A stretch of DNA of 64,000 nucleotides from Phlebotomus papatasi (Eukaryota; Arthropoda; Insecta; Diptera; Psychodidae), in the NCBI RefSeq assembly GCF_024763615.1, contig NC_077224.1:65172712-65236711 (forward strand), written 5' to 3'. Shown piece after piece: positions 47,072-59,162 of this stretch. The number at the start of each line of letters is the position of its first letter. Within the stretch, counting starts at the first letter, position 1. The notes below the pieces were generated by a model. It did no database searches. It was not told where the DNA came from and was given only the letters and a program-made list of their open reading frames with translations. A program made the translations under genes and the position numbers.

Positions 47072-47285
47072 GGTAAAGTTGTACAAGTTGGACAGGGCTT
47101 TTTTCTTGATAAATTTAGTACTGCATTTTTATTTGCATATTTTTAATGCTTTAGTTTTATAATTTGGTTCCTTGTGCTTAAAAACAAATTTTGTACTGTA
47201 TTTATCAAGAAAAAAAGCCATGTCCAACTTGTACCGGCGAATTGTCCAACTTGTAACACTATGTCCAACTTGTATCACTTTACCC
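47072..47285. mobile_element. TA-flanked GGGTAAAGTTGTACAAGTTG MITE
   Basis: A 214-bp palindromic element, TA at both borders, ends GGGTAAAGTTGTACAAGTTG and CAACTTGTATCACTTTACCC. The motif GTCCAACTTGTA is repeated three times at the right end. Inner arms TTTTTTCTTGATAAAT and ATTTATCAAGAAAAAA also pair. Confidence 0.75.
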
Positions 47286-47756
47286 TATTTCGTAAAGAGT
47301 CTGACCCCTCTAGTCATTCACAAATTAACTAATTTTTAGTTTACTTCAAAATTTTCCTAAAATCGGATTGAAGGAATCAAATTTTATTTCGCATGAAAAC
47401 TTTATTTAGAGGAAATCCTGCGTGTTTGAGACGCGGTAAATTTTTCTTTGATTATTCAAAAAATTTTGTGATAAAAAACACTAATCGAATTATTTTAATA
47501 TAGTCTGTACTAGTGAATATACTAAGCGCTATACAAAATTTCAAGATAATTTTCGGAGTTTTCGAAATATTGCCTTAAAGTCAAAACATAAAAAAGTATC
47601 TCAAGCGTGCCGACTCTCCTCTATTAGTAATATACTGCTGCAAAACGGAACCCACTGCCACAGATCTATCCGTGACTCCAAGACCTTTTCAAGGCATTCA
47701 AACTTATTCTAATTGGTTGATGAATAAGCTCTCTAGAATTTATCTTTATTCCGTTT

Positions 47757-47840
47757 CTAGTTTAGACAGGCATACGGCTTAATCAGAGAGACGGCTTAGA
47801 AGGAAATTGATAGGGATGTAGTCTAATCATTATTTTGATT
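47757..47840 (+). repeat. Partial copy of the CCTAGACA...GACTTAAGCC MITE
   Basis: TAGACAGGCATACGGCTTAA followed by AGAGAGACGGCTTAG resembles the left arm of the elements at 49021-49263 and 61581-61697. No matching right arm was found. Confidence 0.4.
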
Positions 47841-49020
47841 ATTTTGATTTTAAAAATCAATCATTAGAATGATGAAAAGCCAGTGAAGCCATTGGTGGAT
47901 ATAGGCAAAGTATAGACCAGAAAATTATCTAAAGATTCGAAATATAATATAAAAACGAAGGATTATATGTATATGCATATTATTCTAAAATTAAAATATC
48001 AAAATTTCAATATTTTCTTTTTAAGTTTGTTTTTTTTTGTATCTCTTGCAAGAATCCCTAAAAACTTTACACGCTTAAGGAGATTCATGAAGGAAGCCTA
48101 TCTATATTAAAATTTGAAACACTATATCCTTTTTTTCTTAAAAAGTAATAAATTTTAAATATTTTGTTTTAGTATTTGTAGTCCTAGTTTCCTCTACATA
48201 TTTTAAGTCTAAGCTCCATCCACGAGGTTTTTCTTTAAATTTAGTAAAGTAAAACTTAATCTGTCTTAGATATTGTGTAAATTGTAAGCAATAACTAATC
48301 TTGTACATTATAGTCTTTAAATGCTAATATTTCTCAAGATTAGAACACAATTCATAAAGAACACAATATAATAAAACTTTAATCCTACACTTCACGATTT
48401 AATTCCAATTGCATTTGCTTTTGACACGGTTTATTTGATTAAAAATTGTGCGTTGTTGGAGCTGAATAATATCTGAAATCTTCAAATTCAATGGTGCATG
48501 AGTGAGAGTGACTCTTTTCGAATGCAAATTGAATTGATTAAAAAAATTAAAAGGGGAAATCTGATGGGAACAACATTTTTGCAACTAAAACAAGACTAAA
48601 ATTATATTATTCTTTTCAACCGACAAAAGTTCAAATTTTTGCTCAAAATTGCGAAAATTCTAAAATTTTGCTTACAAAATTTTGAGTTTGAAAAGTTTTC
48701 TCTCTAGTGTACACTGAAAATAAACATTTTATTATAATTAAATTTAGAATTCATTAAACACGATAATATTATTTGGAAAAATTCTTAATGGTCTCACATA
48801 GAATGGAAATCACGGAACTTTTCTGTTTTCTGAGAGAATTTAAATTAAAGTTTGCTCAAATATTTGACTAAATATTTTAAAACCGCTTCAAGAATATGGT
48901 GATCAACCGGTTTTTCGGTAACCGATTAACCGTATTTTTGGTATCACTAAACACAACTCAAGGATCATAAAAATTGTAAAACAGAAATCTTTCTGATTTA
49001 AAACCGTATATGGAGCTTTA

Positions 49021-49263
49021 TGTCCTAGACATACTTACGGACTAATCCGTCTATCTACTTAAGCAGAGAAATCGACGCTAAGACGGCGATGGCCGCATGG
49101 GGGTGGGGAAAAAACAGAGATGAAAATAAATAAATAAAAAAATGAAAATCAAAAAATGGCTTAGTTATAGTGGGAAACTTATGGTAACTTAGTCTAGTCA
49201 TTATTTTGATTATAAATACATTAAGCTGTCTCGCGGCTTAAGTCGTAAGCCTGTCAAGGGCAT
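49021..49263. mobile_element. TA-flanked TGTCCTAGACATACTTACG MITE
   Basis: A 243-bp element with left end TGTCCTAGACATACTTACGG and right end CGTAAGCCTGTCAAGGGCA, TA at both borders. Subterminal GCTTAAG and AAGACGG motifs correspond to those of the shorter copy inside the LINE at 61.6 kb. Confidence 0.6.
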
Positions 49264-50082
49264 TACATCGAAAAGTCTGGAAAAAATATTTACTTTTGAC
49301 TTTTGATCTTCCAAAAAGGTTAGTATACATCTTCATGACAATCTCCTAACCGATTCTGTAAAACAATCTCTTCCATAGAAAATTCCTAAACCTGTTTTTA
49401 CAAGAGCAGGGTTTGTGTTTTTTTAAGAATCTACCTTATCGCATTCTGATGCGAAAGCCCCTTTTAATTTAACGTACATCGATATAGTTTACAAAATACA
49501 TGATCAAATTCCCATAATTCAAATCAATTTTTAAAAAAGGAAAAAAGTGCAAACTGTTTTTATTATAGACGAAAATTTATTTGCATAATTTTTACTATTC
49601 CGCTCATATTTAAATAAATTTTCATTCATAAAGCTATAAATTTGTAAAATAAAATACACAAATGCGCTTTTCAACTTTTTATGAACTCTTTTATGGACTC
49701 TTTAGTGGCTTCAAAGTGAAAACCTCTATTTTAGGATATTTAAATTAAGCATAGTGAGGGAAAGACAAAATATTCAAATGTGCTTTTTAATTAATTGAGG
49801 TATTCAAAATTGAAAATTCATATTTGAAAAAGAACATTCGACCAACTTTAATTAAATTGACATCGATGGGGCATATTTTCGCAGTAATTCTAATTAATTT
49901 TATGAATAGTGACCAATAAATTATAATTCCCCATTTGAAGCATTATTGCAAGCATTGTAAGTATAGAGGAGTGTGAGGTAATTTTTTTACAGAAGCAGTG
50001 ATAAAATTCACATGTTTTTCCTATCATCTGAAGGGATCTAAAGGCATAGATTCTTCATCTTCCTTAAGATTTAGATATTCAC

Positions 50083-51560
50083 GAAGAATTTAACCTTAGT
50101 CTAGTTAAAATTTTTAATATGTCGATTTTCTGAAAATTTACGAGTTTATCGATTTGAGAAAATTTACTCCTTGATATTTTTCCGTTTCTTTCGTCGCTCT
50201 GTTACAATAAATGAATGAAAGCTAGTACAGAATTTCGAATTTTGCAAAAAAAATAAAATTGAGAACAAAAGTTATAATGAAAAACAAGAAAAATGAATAT
50301 GAAGACACTCTAATTTTATTACTAAGGTAATTCACTGAAAATGCGGACAGTGCTGAAAGTCAGACACACTGAGTGAGAGACACAAACACTCTAAAATTGA
50401 TAGTTAAGTTTTTCATTAAAGCTTTTGTTCTCAATTATAATTTTTTGCAAAGTTCGAAATTCTACTAGCCTTTATTTATTTATTGTAACAGAGCGACGAA
50501 GAAAACGGAAAAATATCAAAGAGTAGGGTGGAGTAACCACTTATCGCCACTTTTAGGAAAAAGTGAAATTAATTGTATTATAACTTTTGATCCCTTATTA
50601 TCAGATAACTCAAATTTGACACAAAGCTACTTAGATATATTGGCTGCTGATTCTTCAAAACAATTGTCCTACAATTCAACGCGGGAGTACATAAAAAACT
50701 GATTTTTATTAACAATGCAAAAATAACCACTTCGTCGCCACTTTTTACCACTTTTCGCCAGTTCTGTAACCACTTCTCGCCACCCACTTGAAAAGGTCCG
50801 AAATCGAATTTTAGGTGTGATTCTTTCATAATCACACCTATTTTGGCAATGTTATGAAAAGAATACATTCAGCATTTCTTTTTCCTCATGATCACCTTAT
50901 TATTACTCACATTAAATGATTTTTCTTCACTTTTATTTGAGAAGTCAAATTATTAGACTATTGCAGAAAGTAAACAAAGTGGATTTGACAACTGAGAATT
51001 TACGAAGTGAAGATAGCGTCGCCTATTGAAATGCTATGGCGACAGGTGGTGAATCAATTTTAAAATATTACCACTTTCCGCCATGGCTCATTTTTACATA
51101 AAAAAATATAAAATGAAATATTAACTAATTAAATACAAATTTTATGTATTCGTCGAATGTAATTAAATGTTCAATAGACAAATTATTGATTCAAAATCGG
51201 AAATTTTGTTCGATAAAAGTTTCATGATACTTACTATATTTGGTAAGAAATATTGGATTCGATGCACTCGCTCAAAATATTCCTCTAAAAAATGCTCAAA
51301 CATTTAAATTCAAAACAAAAAAATGAGTGTTTTTCGACTCTATACGTAGCAGCAATAAAAATACAAGTAACTTTGCGGCTCATTTATTTCATAAATCGTG
51401 CAAAATAGCGATTTTAGTATAAGTGGCGAGAAGTGGGGCACTGGCGAGAAGTGGTGATTCCACCCTATATTTTCTTAAATCGTTAAAATCGTAAATTTTC
51501 AGAAAATCGACAAATTAAATATTTTAATTAGACAAAGGTTAAATTCTTCGTGAATATCTA
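50083..51560. mobile_element. Long foldback element split by a later TIR insertion
   Basis: Left arm 50083-50286. Right arm in two parts, 50407-50525 and 51466-51560. Pairing landmarks are TTGATATTTTTCCG with CGGAAAAATATCAA, TCGCTCTGTTACAATAAAT with its complement, and TAGATATTCACGAAGAATTT with its complement. Arms are about 200 bp and roughly 85-90% alike, with a spacer near 120 bp. The right arm is interrupted by a 940-bp TA-flanked element. Confidence 0.7.
50526..51465. mobile_element. TA-flanked GGGTGGAGTAACCACTT element
   Basis: 940 bp, ends GGGTGGAGTAACCACTT and AAGTGGTGATTCCACCC, TA at both borders. Motifs of the type CCACTTNTCGCCA occur repeatedly near both ends, in opposite orientation (GGCGAGAAGTGG at the right). 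The only notable minus-strand frame (50578-50868) has no recognisable domain. Confidence 0.7.
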
Positions 51561-52237
51561 AAAGTTGGACTGTGAAAGGTGGCTTCAGCAAATACATATA
51601 AAGATGGGCTGTTTAAAAAATGCCCCCATTCCAAATTTTATCCTACACACAATACCAACTTTCGTAAGGTATTTACAGCCTAAAAGTCCACCACTCTTAT
51701 CTTGCAGGTATGTCATTCATGTCTACCTTCTTTATTTGTAGTAGAAATTGCCTATTAATAGTCGGTTATTTAGGCCAAAACGATAAGAAGAGATAACTGA
51801 TTTAATGACTTAAAGCATTCTTACCTATTTGCTTCCCGAAAGTGTGCTTAAGTTGCGTCTGCCGCCGACTTACCATTACCGGCCATCTCAGGTAAATGGC
51901 AGGAACCCTGGTTGAGCGACCGTTAAAGCCAACTCATATAATTGAGTTAAGGTTGATGGTTCAGGTCAATAAATGACAAATTATTTTCATGACTTTAAAG
52001 TTTAAATAAAAGTTTGAGTACATTCGCATTGTAAAAAGTGGGGAGATCTACTGTTTTTCACAAGGTCAGCTCTTCGGGATACGTTACACGGAAGATCTCA
52101 GGGCTTTGTGGATTCTATATTTATTAAACTAAATATTAAACTCATTCCGTATGACGTGTTGAAAATTTCTATTCATTGTTTTACACAAAGTTGTCACAAA
52201 AAAGGTGGCCAAAGTTCCACTCCAGGTGACCGCAGTA

Positions 52238-52452
52238 GGGGAAAGCGCGCTACCTTCGGACGATTTATGCTTCGCACAAATCTTTTTTTTTTTCACTGTG
52301 TTATAAATGAATTTTGCCCATTATAATATTTTATTTTAATAGTCCAATGACTCACATTTTCAGAAAAGAGCTATGGGTGAAATCCATAAGGAACATAGAG
52401 AAAAAATTGAATTGTCCGGAGCTTGAGTTGTCCGAAGGTAACGCGCTTTCCT
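52238..52452. mobile_element. GGGGAAAGCGCGCTACCTTC MITE, degenerate right end
   Basis: Left end GGGGAAAGCGCGCTACCTTC after TA. Right end CCGAAGGTAACGCGCTTTCC is its near complement, but the terminal TA is lost. The length of 215 bp and the ends show kinship with 9426-9640 and 20465-20679. Confidence 0.6.
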
Positions 52453-52559
52453 CAAGTACCCAAAGCAATGTCTGTATTTTTATTTACTTTTCAATATTTA
52501 GGGATTTAATTTAAAGAAAACAAAGATAAAAAAGCTACTTTTCAAGTTTCTAAATAACA

Positions 52560-52780
52560 CTCTTGAAAATGAAGTAACGAGAACATTCAAGGGGGTCCTC
52601 GAATTCCGGAAGTAGATATTTCTTACCGTTTGAAAGCCATGATGATGTTAAATTAGTGGAAAAAATGGATTGTAGAAACTGTTCTCTCGTGGAGTAGAAG
52701 TTAAAATGTCGCATTTCAAATTTAGGACTTTGGTGCTTATTTGCTACTATGCCAAAATTTGGTACACGTACACTTTCTCT
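52560..52780 (+). repeat. Decayed fragment of the GGGTAAGTGTGCC MITE
   Basis: ATTTAGGACTTTGGTGCTTA with ATGCCAAAATTTGGTACACG parallels the right end of the full element at 23306-23730. Confidence 0.45.
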
Positions 52781-53061
52781 CTAATTTGTTTTCTAATTTA
52801 CCGATTTCCATAAACGACATAAACGATTCCAAACGATTTTTAAATGACTCAAATCCTCTCCCAAAATAATCCAGGAGTTATTACAATTTAAATTCGGATA
52901 GAAACTAGTAATCTATTCATAGTTCTCCATTACCGATTTATAACTATTCAAAACAGTTTAAGACTTAACAGAAGTTTCAACGCCTTTGCAAGGAGCTGAA
53001 AGATGATCCAAATGTGCAAGAAATACAGATCATTTTAAAAATTATTTAGTTAATAGATTTA

Positions 53062-53468
53062 GGGCAGAATCACATTAACAGTAAAATGCTTACCGTATTT
53101 CGTTAATTTACACATTTTATTGCAATTCTTACGCAAATTTTCCATTACGATATTACCTTATCTCATACTCAGTGGCACTAGGTGAAAATAATATAAGAAA
53201 ATTGAAGAAATAAAACGAAAATTAGATAAAAGGTGAGCAAAAAACTGTACGATTAATTTCTCTTACAGTTTTTTTGCTCGCCGTTTATCGAATTTTCGTT
53301 TCATTTCTTCAATTTTTTTTTTATATTGTTTTCAGCTAGTGCCATCGAGTATGAGATAAGGTAATACGGTAATCGAGAATTTGCGTAAGAATTGCAATTC
53401 AAATGCGTAAATTAACGAAATACGACGAGGCTACGGCGAGCATTTATATTGTCAATGTGATTCTGCCC
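53062..53468. mobile_element. Foldback MITE with GGGCAGAATCACATT ends
   Basis: About 407 bp that pairs along almost its whole length: GGGCAGAATCACATT with AATGTGATTCTGCCC, TTGCAATTCTTACGCAAATT with its complement, and an inner GTGAGCAAAAAACTGT with ACAGTTTTTTTGCTCGCC. The borders read TTA and TCA, so the target duplication is uncertain. Confidence 0.7.
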
Positions 53469-55184
53469 TCAATGAATAAATAAAAATATCAAAAGTATTT
53501 TTTTATTGTTTTAAGAATTAGTTTTATGTAAAGTGAGAATTTAATTAAATTAGGAAGTGGCTCAAAACAAGTGAAAATAGATAATATCATAGATATGAAA
53601 GTTGACCTGATAAAATTTCCTTAAATTGAGTTTCCTATGGTTAGTTTAAAAAAGTTTTATTTACAGAGGTATTTCATTACTTACCTCAGTTTTAAAGTTG
53701 TTTACAGTGGTCGTTATTCTCTAACTTTTAGTTTGAAATTCACATTTAAACAAATTCAGTTTACTCATGAGTTCTATCGCTTTGTGAAAGGTGCAAATGT
53801 TTTTTTTCTTGTCCACTGAAATGTTCACTATATAATTAACAATTTCTCAATTAAGTGGCTATGTATAGAAGAGGATTACAGTGTTGAAATGTTGCATGTG
53901 ACCAATCAAATTAATTGAGTGTATTCCACAAACAATAAACAAAATTGAATGAGTTTTTGCTATAAAGGTGGAATTAAACAGTTTACAAAATTTGTTATAA
54001 ATGAATAAACTCCAAAAGCTACGCAGATAAAAAAATACTATAATTAGTTTATAGAGCGAAATGTTTAATTTGACAATTATTATGTATATGCCAATGAAGA
54101 AATGTAATTTAAAAATTTCCAAGAAGGTCTTGAAGGAGTCGCTCAGACTTTTTGGAGGATGATGAGAAGAATTACAATTTTCCAGGTAGGACAATGGAAT
54201 GAATATTGACACAGTAAAGTGAATTTTTGTATTCTTGAAAAGTTTATCATCTTAAAAGAGATAGTTTTAGCATGGACACGATGTTTGAAAGTCATTTCAC
54301 AGAAAATTACGTGTTCAGGTATTCATTGAATGGACACGTTCCTCCCTTTCCCCTTCAATCCTCTGCGTAAATATTATCTGCCTTTGTGAAGAGTTTTAGT
54401 GGCAATTTTTGAGATGAATTGCTCATTACGGGAGATAAAGATGAATGCACTATTTACTCAGAGTCTTTTATCTCAATAATTATCCTTCGAGATGGAAAAA
54501 GAAAGAGATTTCATCTCAATCTTTTTGCCATTTAAATTGAAGTTTTTTTTTCTTTCTATCACAAGAAATTTAATGAGGTATATTTTAATTACTAGAAATT
54601 GACCGCATAAAAATAGCTTTTTGCATTATGTTACATATTATTTAAGATAAAGAAAAATGCGAATTTTCAATACGATCAAAATTATGTTTTTATCCTTAAA
54701 ATATACTTTAAAGTAAAACTATAAAGTTTCACACCTTGAGTCATTCGGAATAAGTACAAACACTGATGTTAAGTTGAAGCATTGAGGTAGTAAATAAATA
54801 TGAAAACTTAATGCTGAATGTACCTGCGGTTTTATTAACTCTCAGCACATTAACACTTTAACCAAATAAAATAAAGATTTTTTGCATTTGGTTATGAACC
54901 ATCATTTCGGTTATTTATTTAAAAAAAGAAAATATATGGTAAAGCGTCCTAGCTTTGCGGAATTCTCAAACTAACGAGATAGGGCTTTCCGTGAATTAGT
55001 TTTTCGCGTGATCTTTTGGTCCTTACTGGTCTATTAGAAATCAAATTGATTCATAAATCACAAAATCGTTTCAAAATCAAAAATTGGTAATAATAAATGA
55101 TCATTTTAGATTGTTCTGGGAGTTAAAAGCATACTGAGAAACAAAAAATGTAAACACGAGAAAGATAAGTCATTCTAGGTTATT
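53469..55184. other. Mostly unique intergenic DNA
   Basis: No element family recognised and no supported gene. The part at 54120-54560 is less AT-rich and might be regulatory. This is only an impression from composition. Confidence 0.35.
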
Positions 55185-55760
55185 TAACCGATTCATTACT
55201 GATTCCAAAACCAGTTAAACTTTGATTTTCAAAAATTCAAGATGGCGATTTTTTTAGGTAACTGATATGTTTGGACGAAACATTCGCCTGGAAGGGAATT
55301 CTGTTACAGTATGACAATGTCATGTGAAAAAATTTCCATGATAAATTCGGGAGTAGGACAGCATTAAATCCCAGTGATGACTGAATAGCCATTGCAATAT
55401 GCTCTATGAAGTTTTAGCAACTGATATAAAACGGATTTTTGGTTAGTTGTGTAAAATTTACCCCTTTACATACTTAAAATTTGTCATATGACATTGTCAT
55501 ACTGATATAGAATTTCTCTGCTGGACTACCTCATATCGAAAAATAAAAGAAATCGTAGAATCCGTTTTTGAGAAAAAACCAAAAAATGTGTTTTTTGGAA
55601 AAGGAAGAAATCCTAGAGATATCGTTTTTTTTCTTTATTGGGGGTCACTAAAAACCAGAAATTGATATCTCTTACCGTTTAAGCTCTAAGACGGTGACGA
55701 GTTGAAAAAAGTCGATTATAAACCTGATTTCTCTTTGAGTTCGAGCAGTAAGAAGAATGA
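55185..55760 (-). repeat. Dispersed repeat E, inverted copy split by a MITE
   Basis: Both flanks match repeat E (AACTTTGATTTTCAAAAATT, TTTAGGTAACTGATATG, GGGGGTCACTAAAAACCAG, TTGATATCTCTTACCG). A MITE occupies 55294-55518. CTGGA flanks the insert on both sides. Confidence 0.55.
55294..55518. mobile_element. GGGAATTCTGTTACAGTATG MITE, copy 1
   Basis: Inverted ends GGGAATTCTGTTACAGTATG and CATACTGATATAGAATTTCTC, then GACAATGTCAT in both arms. About 225 bp. Further copies at 57923-58144 and 58286-58493. Confidence 0.7.
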
Positions 55761-57920
55761 ATTTACTTTTTATTTATTTATTTTTTATATTCTAAATCCT
55801 TCAATTCAGGCTTCATAAACTCGGTTATCATGTTTTGATATCAAGCGCCAGTTACAGTAACGACGAAGTCGTAATGACTTGATCAGCTTTATTTTCGATA
55901 AATAAAGTGCTTCTGTATATTATTAATCATTTCAAGGGCTATAGTTCTTAGATGGCAACTGTATCCAGCCTTCCCAATTGATTCAGTTCCGTGAGTTTTT
56001 GAATTAGACACTCCATATCAATATTTCGACCAATTTTCGAACCAAATTATTTAATTATTTTTCAAATATGTTTTAACATCAAAAACGAGGTTAGGTTAGG
56101 TTCATAATAAGGTAAACAAAACCGGCAAGCACCTGATCAGTAATATTACTAAAATTCCAACTAAATTCCAACTAAGTCTGTTTCTGAAAAGCAAGGAGTT
56201 ATCGTCTCATGCATAATTCAAATTCTATGTGATAGATTTAATGCTTGACTTTCCAATAAGACAATTTTACAAAAATAAATTTTTCCCTACAACGGTCTTT
56301 TTTACTTAAATAAATAACTTTTCTGTTAACATTCTTTTATTGCTACAAGTGTCATCAAAATTAATTGATTTTCACGACTAACCTCGACACATTTTCATTT
56401 CCATGCAAAAAAAAAGTCAAGAGCGAAAAGAATAAAAATGAGAAATTCTAATGAGAAGACAATGAGGAAATACAATGCCCAGGAGATCAAATAGATTTAC
56501 TTCTTCTCTCTGTTGCTTTTCCATCTTGAAGCTTCTTTCACCATCAACTCGTGCTCATTAAACACTCTCATTCAAATGCTATTTAAATTTATGGGAGGAG
56601 TTTATAACGCTTTTTTGGTCATCATGAGAAAGAACATTATATTATTTAAAAATTCACAAGTTAAAGTCAATAAGTGTCCTTTTAAGGTTTACTTTAAATT
56701 TTGCAAAATTTTGTTGCATTTTTCAAAAATCTTCCACATCAATCTTTTGCACCAGCTAATATTTAAGTCCATTCTTATGCCTTCGAAAATTCATGCTATC
56801 TATACCATTTTTGCACTGTGCCTTTCCACTATCATTTTGCTGGAACAGAGAAACTTTTCTAATTAGTTTGTAAATGTAATTAATTAAATTTTAATAAGTG
56901 TATAATTTATCTAAAACTTTCTTCTCTTCACATTCTGTTGAACGATGTACCAACGAGAATGAAACGAGAAGGAAAAAAGTGCTATAAAATCGACGTTCTT
57001 GAATTGGGGACACTTTTTGCAGGCACACCAGAAAAAAAACTCTTTACTGTCTCATTGATAATTAATAATTAGACCGGGATTTTTGCAGAAACTCCCTGAA
57101 TTGATTTCAGAGTTTGAATTACATTTTTTCTGGGGTGTGTTGAGAAATAAATATACAGAAAAAGGATCTATATGCAGAATGCAGCTGAAAATCAGGCAAC
57201 AATAAACAAGGAGACGTCTCCATTGCGACAAATGTGTGACAGAATATTTCTGTAAAGTTTGCACAAGTTGAGAACGACAAACATTCAACTTTTGCAACAA
57301 AAGTAGAGCAAAAACTATATTTTCACAATGAATATTAATTAGTTGCTGTTTGCATTGTCACAGTACTTTTTTTGGGGGTGTTGCTCCCGCGAATTATTCG
57401 ATATAAACCATTGTCGTTGGCATTTTCCTTCTCATATGATCCACTTCGACCCCAAACATGATGATTTAATGTGTGTAGGGGGCAATTTGCCAAAATGTGG
57501 CCTCCACCTTGCGCCAAAACATCTCTTGCATTTTTTATCACTCATTACCAATGCGCAGTGGCGGGTCCCCAAAGTATTGACTTTCTTAATTGGTATGCCC
57601 GAATACAATGCCGAAAAACGACCTTCTTATCAGATTGGATAAAATGGCAATTGGGTCAGCCAGGTGTCTTCCATCCGCTTTTAAATGCAATCATTCACAC
57701 GAAATTTCTTCTCAAAATTTAATATAACAGCAAACCTTCTTGTTTTTACTATAACTTTTGTTTTTTTTTGTCGTTTTGTTGATAGTCTGTTATAATAAAT
57801 ATATTGTATAGATTTTATAGTCTCATAAAGACAAGATTTTCAGGCCAAATTGTTGATCAAAGAGCAAGAATTTAATAAAATGTTCCAAATCTAAAAATAT
57901 GGGAAAAATCAAGTTCTAGA
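55761..57920. other. Mostly unique intergenic DNA
   Basis: No repeat family recognised. The 57340-57720 part is GC-richer and open in several frames on both strands for 60-100 codons, but lacks splice sites or recognisable protein. It could be a conserved regulatory segment or an exon of an unknown gene. Confidence 0.35.
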
Positions 57921-57922
57921 GA

Positions 57923-58144
57923 GGAATACTATATCGGTATGACCGGTATGACAATGTCATATAACTAATTTAGAATTCGTAAAGGTAAATTCGAAAGAAA
58001 CTAATCAAAAATCCGTCTCATATTAGTTACTAAAAGCCTCAAAGTTTCTTGCAATGGCCATTCACTGGGATTCAATGTTGTCCAACTCTCGATTTTTTCA
58101 TTAAAATTTCTCATATGACATTGTCATACTGTTACAGAATTCCC
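57923..58144. mobile_element. GGGAATTCTGT MITE, copy 2
   Basis: Ends GGAATACTATATCGGTATGA (decayed) and TCATACTGTTACAGAATTCCC, with GTATGACAATGTCATAT in the arms. Confidence 0.65.
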
Positions 58145-58285
58145 CTTTTGGAACTTATTCGCTTGCCTGCCTTTACTGCTCTAATATTGCTGTTACCATT
58201 TCCTTATAACGGTTATACATGATAAATTGTGTAACGACAGCAATCACAGGAAGTCAAAACTTAAAAACTTTTTTTTGGTTCTGTA

Positions 58286-58493
58286 GGGATCTTCTTGTAA
58301 CAGTATGGCAATGTCATATGATGAATTATAATTGTTTAATTGTGGTAAATTCGGAAGAACTAATTGTAAATCTTATTGATACTAAAGCTTCATGAAGCTC
58401 TTTGGGCTCCGATTCGATGATAACTGGGCCCTAATGTTATTCTGCTTCCGGGTTTACCAAGAAAATATGTCATATGACTGCTACAGAATTCCC
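58286..58493. mobile_element. GGGAATTCTGT MITE, copy 3
   Basis: Ends GGGATCTTCTTGTAACAGTA and CATATGACTGCTACAGAATT with CCC. Lies about 140 bp from copy 2 in the same region. Confidence 0.65.
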
Positions 58494-58888
58494 ATTTTGG
58501 TCAAGTATACTAAAACTATTTTAAGATGAGATTGAAGGTTTAATTTCGTTTTTGAGAGTCTTTGCCCCGTCACGGTACGCCTATGTTTGAGACAATGCGT
58601 AGTAAAGAGACAATGCTGATGAGACCCCTACCCTAATGGGTCCCTGAACAGCTCACTTAAATATTATGTTTATTTTTTTAACTGATAAGATACTTAGATT
58701 TTTCCATTAGGCTCCCTTTAAGATCAATATTTCCACGATCCGGTGCCTTCATTCATTCGAATTTCTCTGATCGAATCGAATTTTTTCGTTCGGAATTCAA
58801 TCCTTATGGTTAAGTTTTCTAGAAAAGCTTTAAAAAATTTCATAGTAGGTTGTCCCAGCTAAATGTATTTAAAATTTTCTTTTAACTT

Positions 58889-59155
58889 ATAGCCTCATTG
58901 GATCAGTTGGTAAAGTAGTGTCTTTTCAGCAGCCGTATCGAATTAGTCCAATGAATGGATGAAAAAGTAATGCCTAATGCATTGACAATGAACCGCCTAA
59001 AACAAGAGAGGCTGGTACAGAAACGAGTTCGGTATAAAGAGATCTGTCAATACAAATACATATTCACTGCAACTGATCCAACCAAGCCTGGTCTGCCGCA
59101 ATATAGAAACAGCACTGTGTGTGTACCTCAGGCATACAGAAGCCGAGATATGAAG
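58889..59155 (+). mobile_element. tRNA-derived SINE, family GCCTCRAKTGG, copy 2
   Basis: The head TAGCCTCATTGGATCAGTTG and body stretches TGAACCGCCTAAAA, GAGGCTGGTAC and CAGCACTG match the SINE at 13987-14452 read on its minus strand. The 3' part with the pentanucleotide tail is absent; the sequence runs into the foldback element starting at 59163. Confidence 0.65.
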
Positions 59156-59162
59156 CTAGACC

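Noticed and set aside
53859..54212. 117-codon minus-strand frame
   Set aside because: AT-rich chance frame with biased composition and no domain, splice or promoter support.
54780..54805. let-7-like TGAGGTAGTA
   Set aside because: Match stops after ten bases and no hairpin forms around it.
57335..57722. Overlapping frames on both strands
   Set aside because: No frame stands out, no family recognised; kept only as a compositional observation.
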